NCBI GenBank assembly: GCA_000727475.1
Contig: KL647317.1
Coordinates: 431,127-495,126 of the forward strand
DNA length: 64,000 nucleotides
Direction: 5' to 3'
Source: Sarcocystis neurona
Taxonomy: Eukaryota > Apicomplexa > Conoidasida > Eucoccidiorida > Sarcocystidae
Shown here: positions 22,082-33,413 of the stretch, one piece after another
Numbering within the stretch: the stretch's first letter is position 1
Layout: each line of letters opens with the position of its first letter
Program-made: the position numbers and the translations under genes
The notes under the pieces: model-generated
What the model saw: only the letters and a program-made list of their open reading frames with translations
Databases searched by the model: none
What the model was told of the DNA's origin: nothing

Positions 22082-22465
22082 TCGCACCTTTTTTCCGTCT
22101 CCATGCGCTGGAAGCCTACTTTTTCGTTGTTATCCACCTTCACGTAGAGAATGCCACCATGCAGAATTCGAGCTCTCCTGAGCCGTCTTACGTGGACGTT
22201 TCGTGAGCAGATGGGTTTTTCGGCGTAACCTCATGTGCCCTCTTGAAAGCGGTAGCGGTTGCTACGAAGAGGATTTACCAGATCCCTGATAGACTTTAGG
22301 TCTCAGCGACCCACGCTTTATGTGTAAGAATGCTATACGTGACCAGTACCAGCGCTGTACCTCGCACCTTTTTTCCGTCTCCACGCACTGGTAGCCTATA
22401 TTTCCGTTGCTATCCACTTCCATCTAGAGAATGCTGTCACGAAAAATGTGAGCTCTCCCACGATA
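22082..22465. repeat. Diverged direct repeat, 280-base spacing
   Basis: A segment of about 100 bases at 22082-22180 recurs at 22362-22465. Shared anchors are CGCACCTTTTTTCCGTCTCC and TAGAGAATGC, and both copies end in AGCTCTCC. Many substitutions indicate an old duplication. Confidence 0.85.
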
Positions 22466-22865
22466 ATGAACTTCTTACATATCATTAAGGTGAACGTCTA
22501 GACTGATTGCAAAGTGACCTCCCATTCTAGCCTGTACAGCAAAATTTGGGCGGCTCCTTGCTTCAATGTTCTACACATGCGCACAGATACCACTATCGTT
22601 TAGAACCACCTGAAACATTGCTAAGAAGCATAATTGTTGTTGTATCTGCAGATTCATCCGTGCACCAGCGACGCAGTGAGCAAGGAATCTGCATATTCCA
22701 ACAGGAGAGCTGCTGTGGGTATGCGTCCTGGTATAATTGCCAGCGCGCCTATAATTGTTCCTTTATACAAACATGGTATTTGTCTGCACACGCCCGTAGA
22801 GAGGAAGGGACAGAAACAGCCGAGTGAGATCTGCCGTGTCGACCTCCTGCGTACTGAAATAGTAG

Positions 22866-23017
22866 GAAGAAGCAGCCGGGTGAAACCGACAGTCTCATTG
22901 CACAAGCAGACCATGCAATCGAAAAAAAGGACTTGGATATACAAGAGAAAGTTCCGCGCCTTGTTAAGGAGACAGAAGCAGCTAGAGACAGATCTCTGTC
23001 CATAGATACCCGCAGAC
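22866..23017 (+). CDS. Candidate internal exon, charged helical segment
   Basis: The stretch is bounded by acceptor TAGTAG| and the consensus donor CAGAC|GTGAGT. It reads KKQPGETDSLIAQADHAIEK, then KDLDIQEKVPRLVKETEAAR, then DRSLSIDTRR, an evenly charged sequence with helix or coiled-coil character unlike the repeat-driven frames nearby. An overlapping frame (22634-23005) is also open for 123 codons but is strongly basic. Flanking exons were not found and no family is recognised. Confidence 0.4.
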
Positions 23018-24294
23018 GTGAGTGTGCTCTGTGCAGTAACAGTAATTACACACGTACGTACAGGATTGCAAGGGTCTGCGTCTCTGCACGTCCTCTTCTG
23101 GACAAAGAAAATCCGACCTGTTTTGGAAATACCTACAAAATTCTTAATGGGATACGCTTCCTCGTAGCTAGCCGTAGCAGAGAAGAAAAAAGCACACGTA
23201 GCGTCTGGAATGGAAGGCCACGTATGGGGTATCTATTCGACTAGTTTTGTCAAGAAGGTGGACACGTCGTTGCTGAAAATTGAAAGCATATTCGTACACG
23301 GTCAGCCAGTAGACCTATTTTGATGCGACACTCTTCCACATCCATCAACATCGCGACGAAAAGGTCTGTTTGCCCAGCACAGCAGGTGTGCCAAGAAAAG
23401 AATAATTCGACGATCGACGGAACCAATATGCACTGCATCGTCAAGCATACTTCACCTGCTGCCTCCGCAGTGACGGTGTAGTTTGGCGAGTGCAGCTCCG
23501 TAGGCGGACTCGTACATCTACAGGCGGAGAAAATTTTCTTGCACTCTGTACAAGTACATGAGTGAAAATGAGTCTAAACTCCTTGGTGCGCTCCCAAAGC
23601 CACAACACGATCTTTTACATAGTATTTTCGAATGGCAAACGCGGTGGGCTATATGTGTCCGACGGTCAGGAAGTGCAGTTCTGGACCGAGGATGATCCAG
23701 TTGTACCTAAAGAATGTTGCCGCAGCAGCAGTACATTGCGTGGTACAGTCAGCAGGAGGCACACACTGAGGACGAACAGGTGCTTATGCCCGCGACGAAG
23801 TGGATGACTTGTCGATCACGATGGTGAGATTTCTTGAAGAATTCTACGAGCCAGTGGGTAGTGCTCGTAGGGCCCCCGCTTTCCGCTGTCTTTGTTACGA
23901 AGCGAGTCAGTCAGGAATTCACAAATGTGCAAAACACATACGAACGCGTGCAACCGAAATCGCCACGTATTCTTCCCAGCGGAGCGTGTCCACCTGTACA
24001 CGTTGCTGTATGCGTAGTCAGTCTGGTGTTGCGTAGTGGTCGTCGTATATGCATAGCCATGTATGCATGCTGTTGTATACGTAGACAGTCTTGTGTTTGA
24101 TTTCAGCGTCGACGATAGAGTTTTCTGCTGCGCAACGTGCAGACATGCGAGTAGTGCCTTCGATGCGCAACGGCGCTGCTTTTTAGCGCAAGACAAATCC
24201 CAGCGAGTAGGTCTTGGAGAGCAGATCACTTGTGTTGAGTATTCATATGTATAACACCTTGTTAAAATACGATGATAAGGGTTTAGCTGATCAG

Positions 24295-24486
24295 TCAACA
24301 GCTCACGTCCGGAAGCTGCGAATCGGATACTTTTGTGAACAAATTTATTGCTTTTGCAGTAAGTCGACACATCGGCGCCAACCACACTTGGTAAATTTGG
24401 TAGTGTAAGACCGTCAGCAAGACGTGCAGCGGTGACAGCTCCGGCCACAGAATGGGCAGAAAGTAGAAGTGCGTCTGCTGGGATGT
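24295..24486 (-). CDS. cis-Prenyltransferase exon 5 (C-terminus)
   Basis: Acceptor ACTCCTGCAG| in phase 0. It encodes [20 protein letters not shown], then [10 protein letters not shown] and a tail of about 30 less typical residues, ending at TGA. The WPEL segment is the usual last conserved helix of the family. Confidence 0.85.
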   Translation of the reverse strand, partial: TSQQTHFYFLPILWPELSPLHVLLTVLHYQIYQVWLAPMCRLTAKAINLFTKVSDSQLPDVSC

Positions 24487-27400
24487 CTGCAGGAGTATCA
24501 AGAGCACAAGACACAAAGATTACACGTGACCTGCGCGCTTATGAGAGGACAAGTGATCCTATACGCGAAATGCACCCAAAAGGATAGAGCACTTGAATGC
24601 ATTTGTAAGCTCCTAGACACAGTGTGCATACGTATGTGTTATTTATAGACATGTAGTCTATTCGGTACTGCCCCCACGTGCATACTCGTGCGAACCGTCG
24701 TGAGTTCCTGGACCCCATCCCTTGTCGTTTACTGCATAGCCCTCGCAAGCTGCAAACTGACAGTGACGCACGTAGGGCGCACCGACGTCAGCCCGCAGCC
24801 CTACGCCCAGCACACGCAGGTGGAGCAGGAATATTTGCATGCAGAAAATGCAAAAGCACGCAGTGCTGTGTGCGAGATACGCACCAGCACAAAGCACTAC
24901 GTGCACAGTATGCTGAAGGGGGCATCGGAGCAAGCAGAATATAGAGCTGCAGATGATATTACATCCCCACTGTAGCCGCAGCGTGCGGCAAGCTTCTCGC
25001 ACATCTGCCCGTAAATGCCTGCTTGCATATTTACGAGCACCTCTGGCGTGGCTTGCAAGCCAACCGAGCACTTCCACAATGCCTGACTGTATGCCTTGTT
25101 CTGTTTCAAACACGAAAGGCTTTATGGTGAACTACTGCGTGACGGAGCGAAATTTTCTCTTACGAGCATATGTGTACGCCATCCTACACCAACACTACTT
25201 CTACATTCGCGTGCGCCTCTTTAAACACGAATTTTCGAATAGAGTGACGATTAGTCAGTACTAACTACAATGATAGTATGTCTTTACAAGCATCCAGACA
25301 GCTGAAAAGGTATGCGACCCTTACCTCGTACAAAAGAAAGTCGGACAGCCGTCGCTCTCCCGAGGTGCGCACCAGCACGTCGGGTGCGGGCACATCCCCA
25401 AGCTGTAGACGCCGCCAGAAAAGTTGTTCCAGTTTTCTGGTACCAGGAAGCAGCAGCCGCAGCAACAAGCAGCTCCGAAAAGAGCAGCGATGGCACACTT
25501 AAGGGACAGGCCACAACAACTGCAGCAGCAGCAAGTCCTGAACAACTACATCAGCAGCAGAGGGCGAAGAGTGTGCCAAGAGCCAGTGCAGCGAAATAAG
25601 CACAAGAGCGGCACCATCAGCTAATGAGTCGTCTACGATAGGGCTGGCACCGGCACAACATTCCTAAAAAGCAACAGCAGCGCTTGCGCCCAACCGCACT
25701 GCATAAACCCTCAAATAGCGGCACCTCCAGCGACAAGAACAAGAAAAGCAGCAGCAGCAGCTGCTACCGTAGAGCTGCTCCTGGAGGATGTTCACAAACG
25801 TATGTATGCAATATGGTCGTAGGTACGAACTGTTCCTAGGTAAACACGCGAAGATACATGCGGTGTGTATCCGCCTGACACACGCAGCATATACACACGT
25901 ATTCTGATACGGGTGATTCATTGTCACTAGCACCTGCAGGTATCAAATATCTAGCGACGCACATGTGCTTGGCAACTTAAAACACGGACACAACGCATGC
26001 ACGAACCCCTACTCTACGATGTTCGTTCGAATGCCGACAGTCACGTGGTGAAAACTCGTCGGTGGTGGCAAAATAGAACCCAGAAAATACAGAGATATTA
26101 CATACTCCTGCAGGATATGCATATACGCGAAGACGGACATATATGCGTGCATACATCCACATACATACATACATATACCCATTACTGCTTGATGTGTGTG
26201 CGAACCTCTAGCACACACCGACTTCTGCGCATGTGTACATTGCCGACAATATATCAAAGAGGTTCGTTTCGTGCGTCTTCCTCAAAACACAGGCGCACGC
26301 GCGTGTTTGTTCTTGCTGTATAAGGAACCGCAGCCACGAGGGCTGCATGCCTCTCTGGCCTCATGCACCCACGCGGACACTCCAGCATCACGCGCTACAC
26401 AAATGTAAACACACGTATATTGCCTACATGCTGCACCTACACAGAGAGGCGGACATGTGTACAGAAACAGAATTTCATGGATATGTGAGCATACGCAATT
26501 CCACACAGCGGTGCAGTCGCACGTCGCTATGTTAATGAAACGTTCCAATCGAGTCGGATATGTTGCGACGGACGTCCACCGAAAACCCAGAGAAGTGCAG
26601 ACGCATAGATATATATGTACGCGTATCACAAGCTACGAGATGCTTTGCATTCCACCCAGAAAAGTGCATATATATATATATACACGTGTATCACACGCTA
26701 CGAGATGCTCTGCATTCCACCCAGAAAAGTGCATACACATGTATATATATATATACACACGCGTATCTCAAGACACGAGATGCTCTGCATTCCACTTCTG
26801 TGGTGATTCTGTGCCTGTTACCGTTGCTGGCCCTTTCCGCACGCTGAGACATTTAGATCTTTGCCCTCCAGCAGCAGCTGCAGCAGCTCTTTACAGAAGA
26901 AAGATTCGTGTGGAGGAGCTCTCGGTCGGGTCGCCGTCACGCTTCGAAGGCATGACGAGGTTCCTCCAACAGCGGCACACCCGGCTTCTTCCCCAACCTT
27001 GCTGAAGAAGCAGCAGCAGTGGTAGCGGCGGTGTGAGCCGTCAAGGCGACAGTAACAGCAGCCATTGCTGAAGCAGCAACGGCAGCGATCTGAGCAGTAG
27101 CGCCACCCATCACCGCCGCAACTGTTGTAGTAGCAGGGCTCGTAGAGGACGGTGCTGTCGCAGCAGGAGTCATCCTCGTAGTGAGGGAATGGCGTTGACC
27201 AGCAAGGGCAGGGGTGGGAACAGCAACCAGTGGCAGACGAGGCGTTGCTCTGCTCTTTACTTGAGCAGCTGCTGCTTGACATGGGACAAACACAGCAGCA
27301 GCAGCAGCTTGCTGGAGCCTGTGAGACGCTGTCAACGTGCTGCTCCCTCTGCAGACTGGCTTTCCTTCGCACAGTGCTCCGGCGCTGAATGTTGCTTTCT

Positions 27401-30298
27401 CCTCTCCTCAAATGTATGTTCTTCCGCACGCAGTATGACCTGCTCGGCTCGACGTAGATCTCTCCACAAGGAAACACAAAAGCGCTCTCAGGGCTGCTGC
27501 TACTGGAGTCTCTGCGGCAGATCTGTTGGACAGTCCTCGATACTGCAGAGCCACTGCTGCGCCTGCCAACGGCAGAAGATGCAGGATTGCTCGCTGCCAC
27601 TAAAGTGTGGCTCTCTGACGCTGCCGTCGTTGGTGCGTTTGACGACAAAGCAGCAACTCGTAAAGCATCAGCAGCAACGGGAGTTCCACAGGCAGCAGCA
27701 GTCAGCGGGCTAGCAGAACCACGGGAGGCGGTGCAGACAGCACAAGCGGCGGTAGTCGCACAAGACCTGAAAGTAGAAGGTTTTTCAGGCAGACTGGAGC
27801 ACCGGACATCCCCCTGCGCGGCAGCAACAACGTCCGCAGACACAATCTTAGCGGACCACGCAGCAGCAGCGGTGTCAGCAGGCCCAGCAGCAGCAACAGT
27901 CGGTGGAATGTGACAGACGGTACGCACACCGGAGTCGGCGCGCGCTTGAATCTCCAAAGCGACGCCAGTACTAGAGGCGACAATTGACGCAGCAGCCCCT
28001 CGAGCGGCAGCAGCAGCTGCAGGGGATGGAGCAGCAGCAAAAGCAAACGGATGTGCAGGACGTGCAGGAATACTAGGCGAAGCAGTGTTGGCAGGAAAAG
28101 GTGCGAAATCAGACGATGGAGACGCACAGTCAGCGGCCGCAGGTGTGTGAGAAGCATTGCAAAAGGAAGTCGCAGCGGTTCTGGCCGAGCCCACACGAGC
28201 ACCACCCACCTCTCCATGGGGACCAACTGAGGAAGCGGAGGCTGAACCAGCAGCAGGGTCAGCACTAACCGAAGCGCTGTCGGCTCTATGAAACGTTGTA
28301 ATACTCGTACGTGCAAATGCAGGGGTAGGTGGTGCAAGACTCCTTGCGATTTCGCTTCTAGAGCCGTAAGCTACGCACACTGTCAACAGCAAACGACAAC
28401 AGTCCCCCTCGCCAGCGGGTCCACCTGCTGTTGGTGTTGCTCCACCTCCCGGTGCGGCTATCATTTGTCTTGCCTCGCCGGGGCTGTCTGCTGTTTCCCT
28501 GGGTGGATCGGGCACTAGTGTTGCTGCGCACGATGTTTCTGCTGCGGTTTGCGGCCCTCCCAGAGGCACCTCGGCAGCTGCTTCTGCTGCTGGCCTTTGC
28601 CCACTTCTGCGTGGTGGTGCTAGGCCTGCTCCTGATGCAGCGCGTTGGCATCCTGCTGCTGTCTCGGCAGCTGCGCGCTGCAGCGTCTCCCGAAGAGAAG
28701 CCGGGAGGTAAGAGAGATCCCCAAGAAGCCGAAATCGAATACGATTTCTCACGAAAAAGCTGCGCAGCGCACCAACGGAAGGCACGCACAGAGACTGCAG
28801 ATGCACACAGAACGGTACGTATGCCTAACTCTACAAATATGCACCCACACGCATATGCGCTGGTATTAGGTTGCTCACAGCAGGCAGGGCCGCAGCGCTA
28901 AGCACAGCAGCGCGACTGGTAGCAGTAACAAGAGCGGCGAGACGGCAGCACAAGCAACAGGCGTAGCGGCCTCTCCAGCAGCTTCGGCAGCAGCACCAGT
29001 ATTACTCGCCGTCATCTGTAGACACAGTCGCGTGTGTTTAAGGTCTCTCTCTGAGGATGTCAGCGTACTTGATCCACTCGCTGTTGGAGAATGTGTGCTC
29101 TGCGAGTTCAAGAAGACCGTGCACCTCCTCAGGCGATCGGTGGAAGTTCCCAAGAGCGAAGCCGTAGACCGTCACATATTTAATGCCCAGTAGCACGCAT
29201 GCCTCACAGAGCTGCAGATGCACGCACACTCAGGAGACACGTACAGCGAGAGGTGAGGCGTCTCTTTCTCTCTCTCTAGATATATATATATATAAAGACG
29301 TGTACGCTGTATAACTCCGAGTGACGAAAAAGGGGAATCCGTGTGTCTCTGCAGCAAGACAGAGTGCCTCTTTATAACGGACATGACACATCCATACTGG
29401 ACGCATGCTGCAGAAGAGAATAAACATACATGTACACATTCCTCTCTCTGTGTACGTGAGTCCTGGCAGCTCAAGTACCCACCAACGTATTCCAGTTGAT
29501 GGTGGAAAGAAATGAATGGCGGTTGCTGGATAGTAACGCAGGGAATATTACTCTTCACGACCTTTTTTCGAGTTCTTCTCTCTCTATCTTGTTTCTCTTT
29601 TCTCTGCCTCTTTTGTCCTCCATACCTTTCCCAGCCCCACAAGCAGCCTGCGTCCACCCCCATGTAGAGAAAGGCTACCTTCACTGTAGCAGTGCATGTA
29701 CCGACAGCCGAATTCACAAATCCACATGTGCTGTGATTACGCATTTATATATATGTATATATCTGTATATATACGTATATTTACGTCTCATTACTCTTCC
29801 TCCATTCGTGCATGCATCTTTGTCCGTCGTATTACCTTGAATCACTCACAGCTATCCATATGTCGAGAATTCTACGACGCACCTACACGTAAATACCCGT
29901 ACACAACCACTCAGGCCACTTCAGGCAGCCACGTATAACACACGCATGTGGGATGGTTTGTAGCCAGTGGCACGCACCTGTGTATACAGAGTTTTCCATA
30001 TACCCGCACGCCTGTATCGTTCAACCTCTTCCCAGGATTGGACCGCAAAAATTCTAATAATCTATACTGCGTAAACAGGTAAACACATAAACGGAAAAGT
30101 CCTTCCGAGGACGTTTGGACGTTTGACACCCTCTCTGAGTGTGTGCATGCGTCCCCCCATATATGCACCTACACGAGAGAGATTCCGGGCTCCTTCGGTA
30201 TGACCGACGAGGGTATGGCGCTGCAGCTTCTTCGCGTAGCGACGGTTGCCATCCATAATGAATGCTACGTGCTTCGGCAACGTATCCTCTCCACTCAT
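24295..30298 (-). CDS. cis-Prenyltransferase (dehydrodolichyl / undecaprenyl diphosphate synthase family), five exons
   Basis: The spliced frame is 1,089 bases, 362 codons plus a TGA. The enzyme adds isopentenyl diphosphate units in cis to an allylic primer to make the polyprenyl diphosphate used for dolichol. All conserved blocks are present in order: [15 protein letters not shown] (residues about 10-24, catalytic Asp in MDGNRR), [70 protein letters not shown] (with the IPP-binding Arg...R-x-S set) and FLPILWPEL. An Ala/Pro/Gly-rich insertion of about 75 residues separates the LGD and AYGSR blocks. Another Ala/Ser-rich stretch precedes PDVLVRT. The third block has AL-G-NF where the family has S-x-E-N-W/F. 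No signal peptide is visible on the modelled start. An upstream exon adding N-terminal sequence is possible, since the frame is open to 30460. The assignment to the family is secure. Subcellular site (ER or apicoplast) is not determinable. Confidence 0.93.
24688..24975 (+). CDS. Candidate small secreted protein inside a cis-prenyltransferase intron
   Basis: An intact 95-codon frame from ATG to TAG on the opposite strand within the last intron of the cis-prenyltransferase gene. The N-terminus ([20 protein letters not shown]) has the basic-hydrophobic pattern of a signal peptide. It is followed by a charged mature part ([20 protein letters not shown]) ending ADDITSPL. A minus-strand frame over the same bases (24658-25113) is also open, so chance is possible. 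No family is recognised. Confidence 0.3.
   Translation: MRTVVSSWTPSLVVYCIALASCKLTVTHVGRTDVSPQPYAQHTQVEQEYLHAENAKARSAVCEIRTSTKHYVHSMLKGASEQAEYRAADDITSPL
25325..25402 (-). CDS. cis-Prenyltransferase exon 4, RTSGE block
   Basis: Acceptor GTCTACAG| and donor TACGAG|GTAAGG, 26 codons in phase 0. It encodes [20 protein letters not shown] then DFLLYE. A more upstream acceptor (GGTACCAG|) would add about a dozen residues. The Arg and Ser residues that bind the IPP diphosphate are intact. Confidence 0.9.
26580..26796. repeat. Minisatellite, three to four copies of about 65-75 bases
   Basis: Tandem units each contain ACGAGATGCT(C/T)TGCATTCCAC, followed in the first two full copies by CCAGAAAAGTGCAT and a TA run. 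A partial leading copy has CCCAGAGAAGTGCA. Length changes come from the TA run. It lies in the large intron of the cis-prenyltransferase gene. Confidence 0.9.
28210..28759 (-). CDS. cis-Prenyltransferase exon 3 with Ala-rich insertion
   Basis: Acceptor CGCTGCGCAG|, proposed donor CATGGAGAG|GTGGGT in phase 0. It encodes [20 protein letters not shown], a long Ala/Pro/Gly-rich insertion, then [19 protein letters not shown] and a Ser/Ala-rich tail. The frame stays open to 26818 beyond the chosen donor. I ended the exon here because phase and spacing to PDVLVRT then match the family. Confidence 0.82.
29069..29211 (-). CDS. cis-Prenyltransferase exon 2
   Basis: Acceptor GCATCTGCAG| in phase 0, donor ATCAA|GTACGC in phase 2. 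It encodes [20 protein letters not shown] followed by [18 protein letters not shown]. The junction codon (AA+C) gives Asn and leads directly into the next exon, producing the expected spacing to LLGD. Confidence 0.9.
30173..30298 (-). CDS. cis-Prenyltransferase exon 1
   Basis: It starts at an ATG ([13 protein letters not shown]) and ends at donor CTCTCGT|GTAGGT in phase 0. It carries the first signature, [15 protein letters not shown], and GHTEGA. An AG just upstream (GGCTGCTGCAG|) could instead be an acceptor for a further 5' exon. Confidence 0.88.
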
Positions 30299-33290
30299 GC
30301 GTACAGCCTGCAGCAGCCACCGCTGCCACCTGCACGCGTAAACGGTCAACACACACATCAACGTGTGTACACAAAATCTGTCGGTCTTCCCAGATAGCTG
30401 CTCCTGCATCTTTCGCTGCATACACATAAGTGGGAATACTCGTGACCTGCGGCAGCACATACCATGTTACAGGCAGAGAGGGTACCAGCGGCTACCGTTT
30501 GGGCAGGCGCGTTACTACTCATACGTATATATATATATATGTATATATACACTTACATATATGCACACATATATACGTATGTATTGCGTTAGTCAAAGGT
30601 ACGTCACCTTGCTTAAATATTTCTCGACGCACACGCAGCTAAGGTAATAAAGGTAATACGCTAGGAATGCACCAGCCGCCCCAACTGTAGATGCCTTATA
30701 TATATGTACATATGGAGGCATAGATGCGTTACATCCATCTAAACCACCCTTCATGATGCGCTGTATCTCCGTTCCTTTCACTCAGAGCCACACACGAAGC
30801 ATATCTGAAAAACAGCAGGCCGTGTGCTTCGGCACCATCCTCTCTGTCGTCACTGTCCGCAAAGCGTTCCCCCACTGTTTTCGACAGCTGCTGTAACTTT
30901 CGCAGTAGCTGCTAATGGTGCACGGGAGCCGCGCGGAAATGAAGGCGATGTATAACTGACAAAGAGTTTCCACCTCATTGACAGCTTCAGGTTACACGGG
31001 AGTCTGAAACCCAGCAGGAGGACGGATGTCGATGCTCGTGTCTTCGTGTGAATTAATGGCCAACACGTGACCCTGCAGCTAATGACTCACCAAACAATGC
31101 TGCTACGTTTTACCGGCTAATCGTATGTGTGCCAACGCGCGAATGAATACTTACGCATATTTATTTATACATTAGTATATACTGTCAAATGTAAGATATA
31201 CTGTATACACATATGTGTGTACATACATACATATATATATATACACCCGCTCGTGGAACGACTGTAGGACACGTGTGTCTATATGTGTAGATGTGCGTAT
31301 ACACGTAGCTGGACACACATATGTGTATATATGCGTATGTGTACATTTGTGAACACACGTACACACGTAGACGTCCCCACACGGTGTCCAGGTGTGTATG
31401 TGGGGGGGTCACTTCGGGTGACAAGGTGCGATTGTGTCTGTCTACGAGGAATTACGTTGCCTTACTTTACCGGAGGCGTCTGCCGCATTGCGCTCATGTC
31501 GAGTGGCCCGCAGCCTGGGGGCAGCCGGCTGCTATAGGCGATTGAAACGACTGCACGATTTTTCTTCTCCAGTTAGGTCTTCATGAGCTACATCCTGTGA
31601 CTACCATATATTCGCGAAAGACGTTCTGTAGTTATCGCTGTGACAGACGGTGAAGCATCTTCTTTTCTACCTGCTTGCAGATATACCCCCACAGCGATGC
31701 AGTGCGCGTGTGTACACGTGCAGGTCTGCATCTCGTTCACACATGTGTGCACGTAGTATTTGTGAACTCGGTGAAATGCAGAAGGCTGCAAGAGTGACGA
31801 ACAATTGGAACGTAGTAAGAAAGTTCTGGATTTTCTCTCCTCGACAAGTGAAACGGTCAATTTCATAACAACATGCAGGGGAGACTATACCAGGGCAAGT
31901 AGCTCTCCTGCGTCATTTTTCTTCGTCGCTGGTCCTTCTTCTCGCAAGTGGGTTGCCGCGGCCACCTGGCATTCTCTCAAAATGTGCTACAGAAGCAGCA
32001 GCGATGAAGGCAACGGCGAGGGCAGCAGCAGTCAAAACAGCTCCATCAAAAGGACGCTTCCCGGCGGAAATGCTGCAGCAAGCGCTGCAGCGGCAGCTGC
32101 CCAGGAGAAGCTGCGCCGAGATCAGTAGCAGTCTGAGCTGCTGCAGACGGAACGCGAACAGCAGTTTCACCACCACAGTAAAACTGTGGTGTCAGAGGTA
32201 AGGGAGAAACCAACAAAAAGTGCGATAACTTCACGTCTGCAGCAGGACACCGGAAGGTGCGGCAGCACGATAGAAAACGGAACCTAATAGCAGCGTCAGA
32301 TGTTGTAGAAATGGCGAGGGCACAACGAAAAGCAGCACCATGGTCAGGGGTTGCGAAATACTGATGGCTTTCAAGCCGGAACACCGCTACAACCCACACT
32401 GGCCGACAACTGCGCAGGCTTGTAGCCCCTTGGGAGAGAACGCATCAACCAACGGCATCCACTGCACAGCACCGGGGGGCGCAGCGCAGCTAGAAAGTGC
32501 TGAAGCCGAGAGAGCGGTGCAGAGGTGATGTACTACGTGAAAAAAAAAGCAATGGAGGAGAGGAGGCGGGTAGGCTTGTCAATCGTGTCACGTCTTCGAA
32601 CACCTTCACCACGTTTCGGTAAAAAGGGTCGTCACAGAGGTAGACGAGAATGAATACGATATCTGGAGAGTCACCTTGGAACGCTCTGGTGTAATTACGC
32701 ATGCGAAGAAATAGATACGTATGTCTCTTTTTAAAAACTGGCTACACGCGCACTCAGAGCCCTCTGGCACACGCCCATCTCACGCAGAAGTGCGGGTAGA
32801 TTACACCATGTGCAAACGGGTAGGTATTCGTGCCCGCCATTCCCACACGGCGATGTTGTTGTCCCTGGAGGAGTGATGATGGGAGACACAGAAGCGGAAT
32901 GCACGTAAACCGTGAAGACGTCAGCTTCAGAAGTAATTGTCCTACTTTGACTGTCCTTCCCTACGCTCCACCAGCACACCTGTACTCATCTATGTGTACA
33001 TACACGCTTTTGAACAGTCCCTTCCCCATGCACACGTGCAGATACGCGTATAGATACGCGTGGAAGGCTTTGCTCCTTCGTGCCTACATGATGCGAAACA
33101 AGTCATCAACTACTGCATGCGCTGACTGTGCCCGCCCGACGCGGCTCACAGGTTGCGAACCACCCACGACTCTGTTGGGGGACGGCTTGTTGCGAAGAAG
33201 TAGCACGCAAAGATGAAATACATCAGGTCAATCTGAAGAAACAGTTCTGCTGATTCGAAGACATGTTTCCCTGGATGCGTGGGTCCCGGA
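30299..33290 (-). other. Region with scattered minus-strand exon-like fragments
   Basis: Three short open stretches on the minus strand look protein-like but could not be joined: around 32590-32685 (DIVFILVYLCDDPFYRNVVK, then VFEDVT), around 33150-33225 after acceptor TTTCTTCAG| (IDLMYFIFACYFFATSRP, a possible membrane segment, ending near donor CAACCT|GTGAGC), and 30600-30780 (KASTVGAAGAFLAYYLYYLS, possibly membrane-spanning). They may belong to a gene upstream of the cis-prenyltransferase. TA microsatellites lie at about 30520-30550 and 31230-31245. Confidence 0.25.
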
Positions 33291-33413
33291 CATACTCTTG
33301 CGCTGCTCGAGTTCGGAAGACTACCAGCCGCGCGGGCTGTGTCTGCGCGAGCGCCAGACACACGCAATACGGCGGCAGACCTTCTGTGTGTGCGAAGAAC
33401 GGAAATCTGATTC

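Noticed and set aside
16800..23800. A decayed LTR retrotransposon
   Set aside because: There are direct repeats and broken protein-like frames, but no reverse transcriptase, RNase H or integrase motif could be read on either strand.
24658..25113. A 151-codon minus-strand frame inside the last cis-prenyltransferase intron
   Set aside because: Exons 4 and 5 join perfectly without it, and it contains no family block.
26818..28806. A single 662-codon minus-strand open frame as one exon of the cis-prenyltransferase
   Set aside because: Only its first part carries family blocks. Beyond 28210 it is repeat-driven Ala/Ser/Cys sequence. A phase-0 donor at 28209 gives correct spacing to PDVLVRT, so I ended the exon there.
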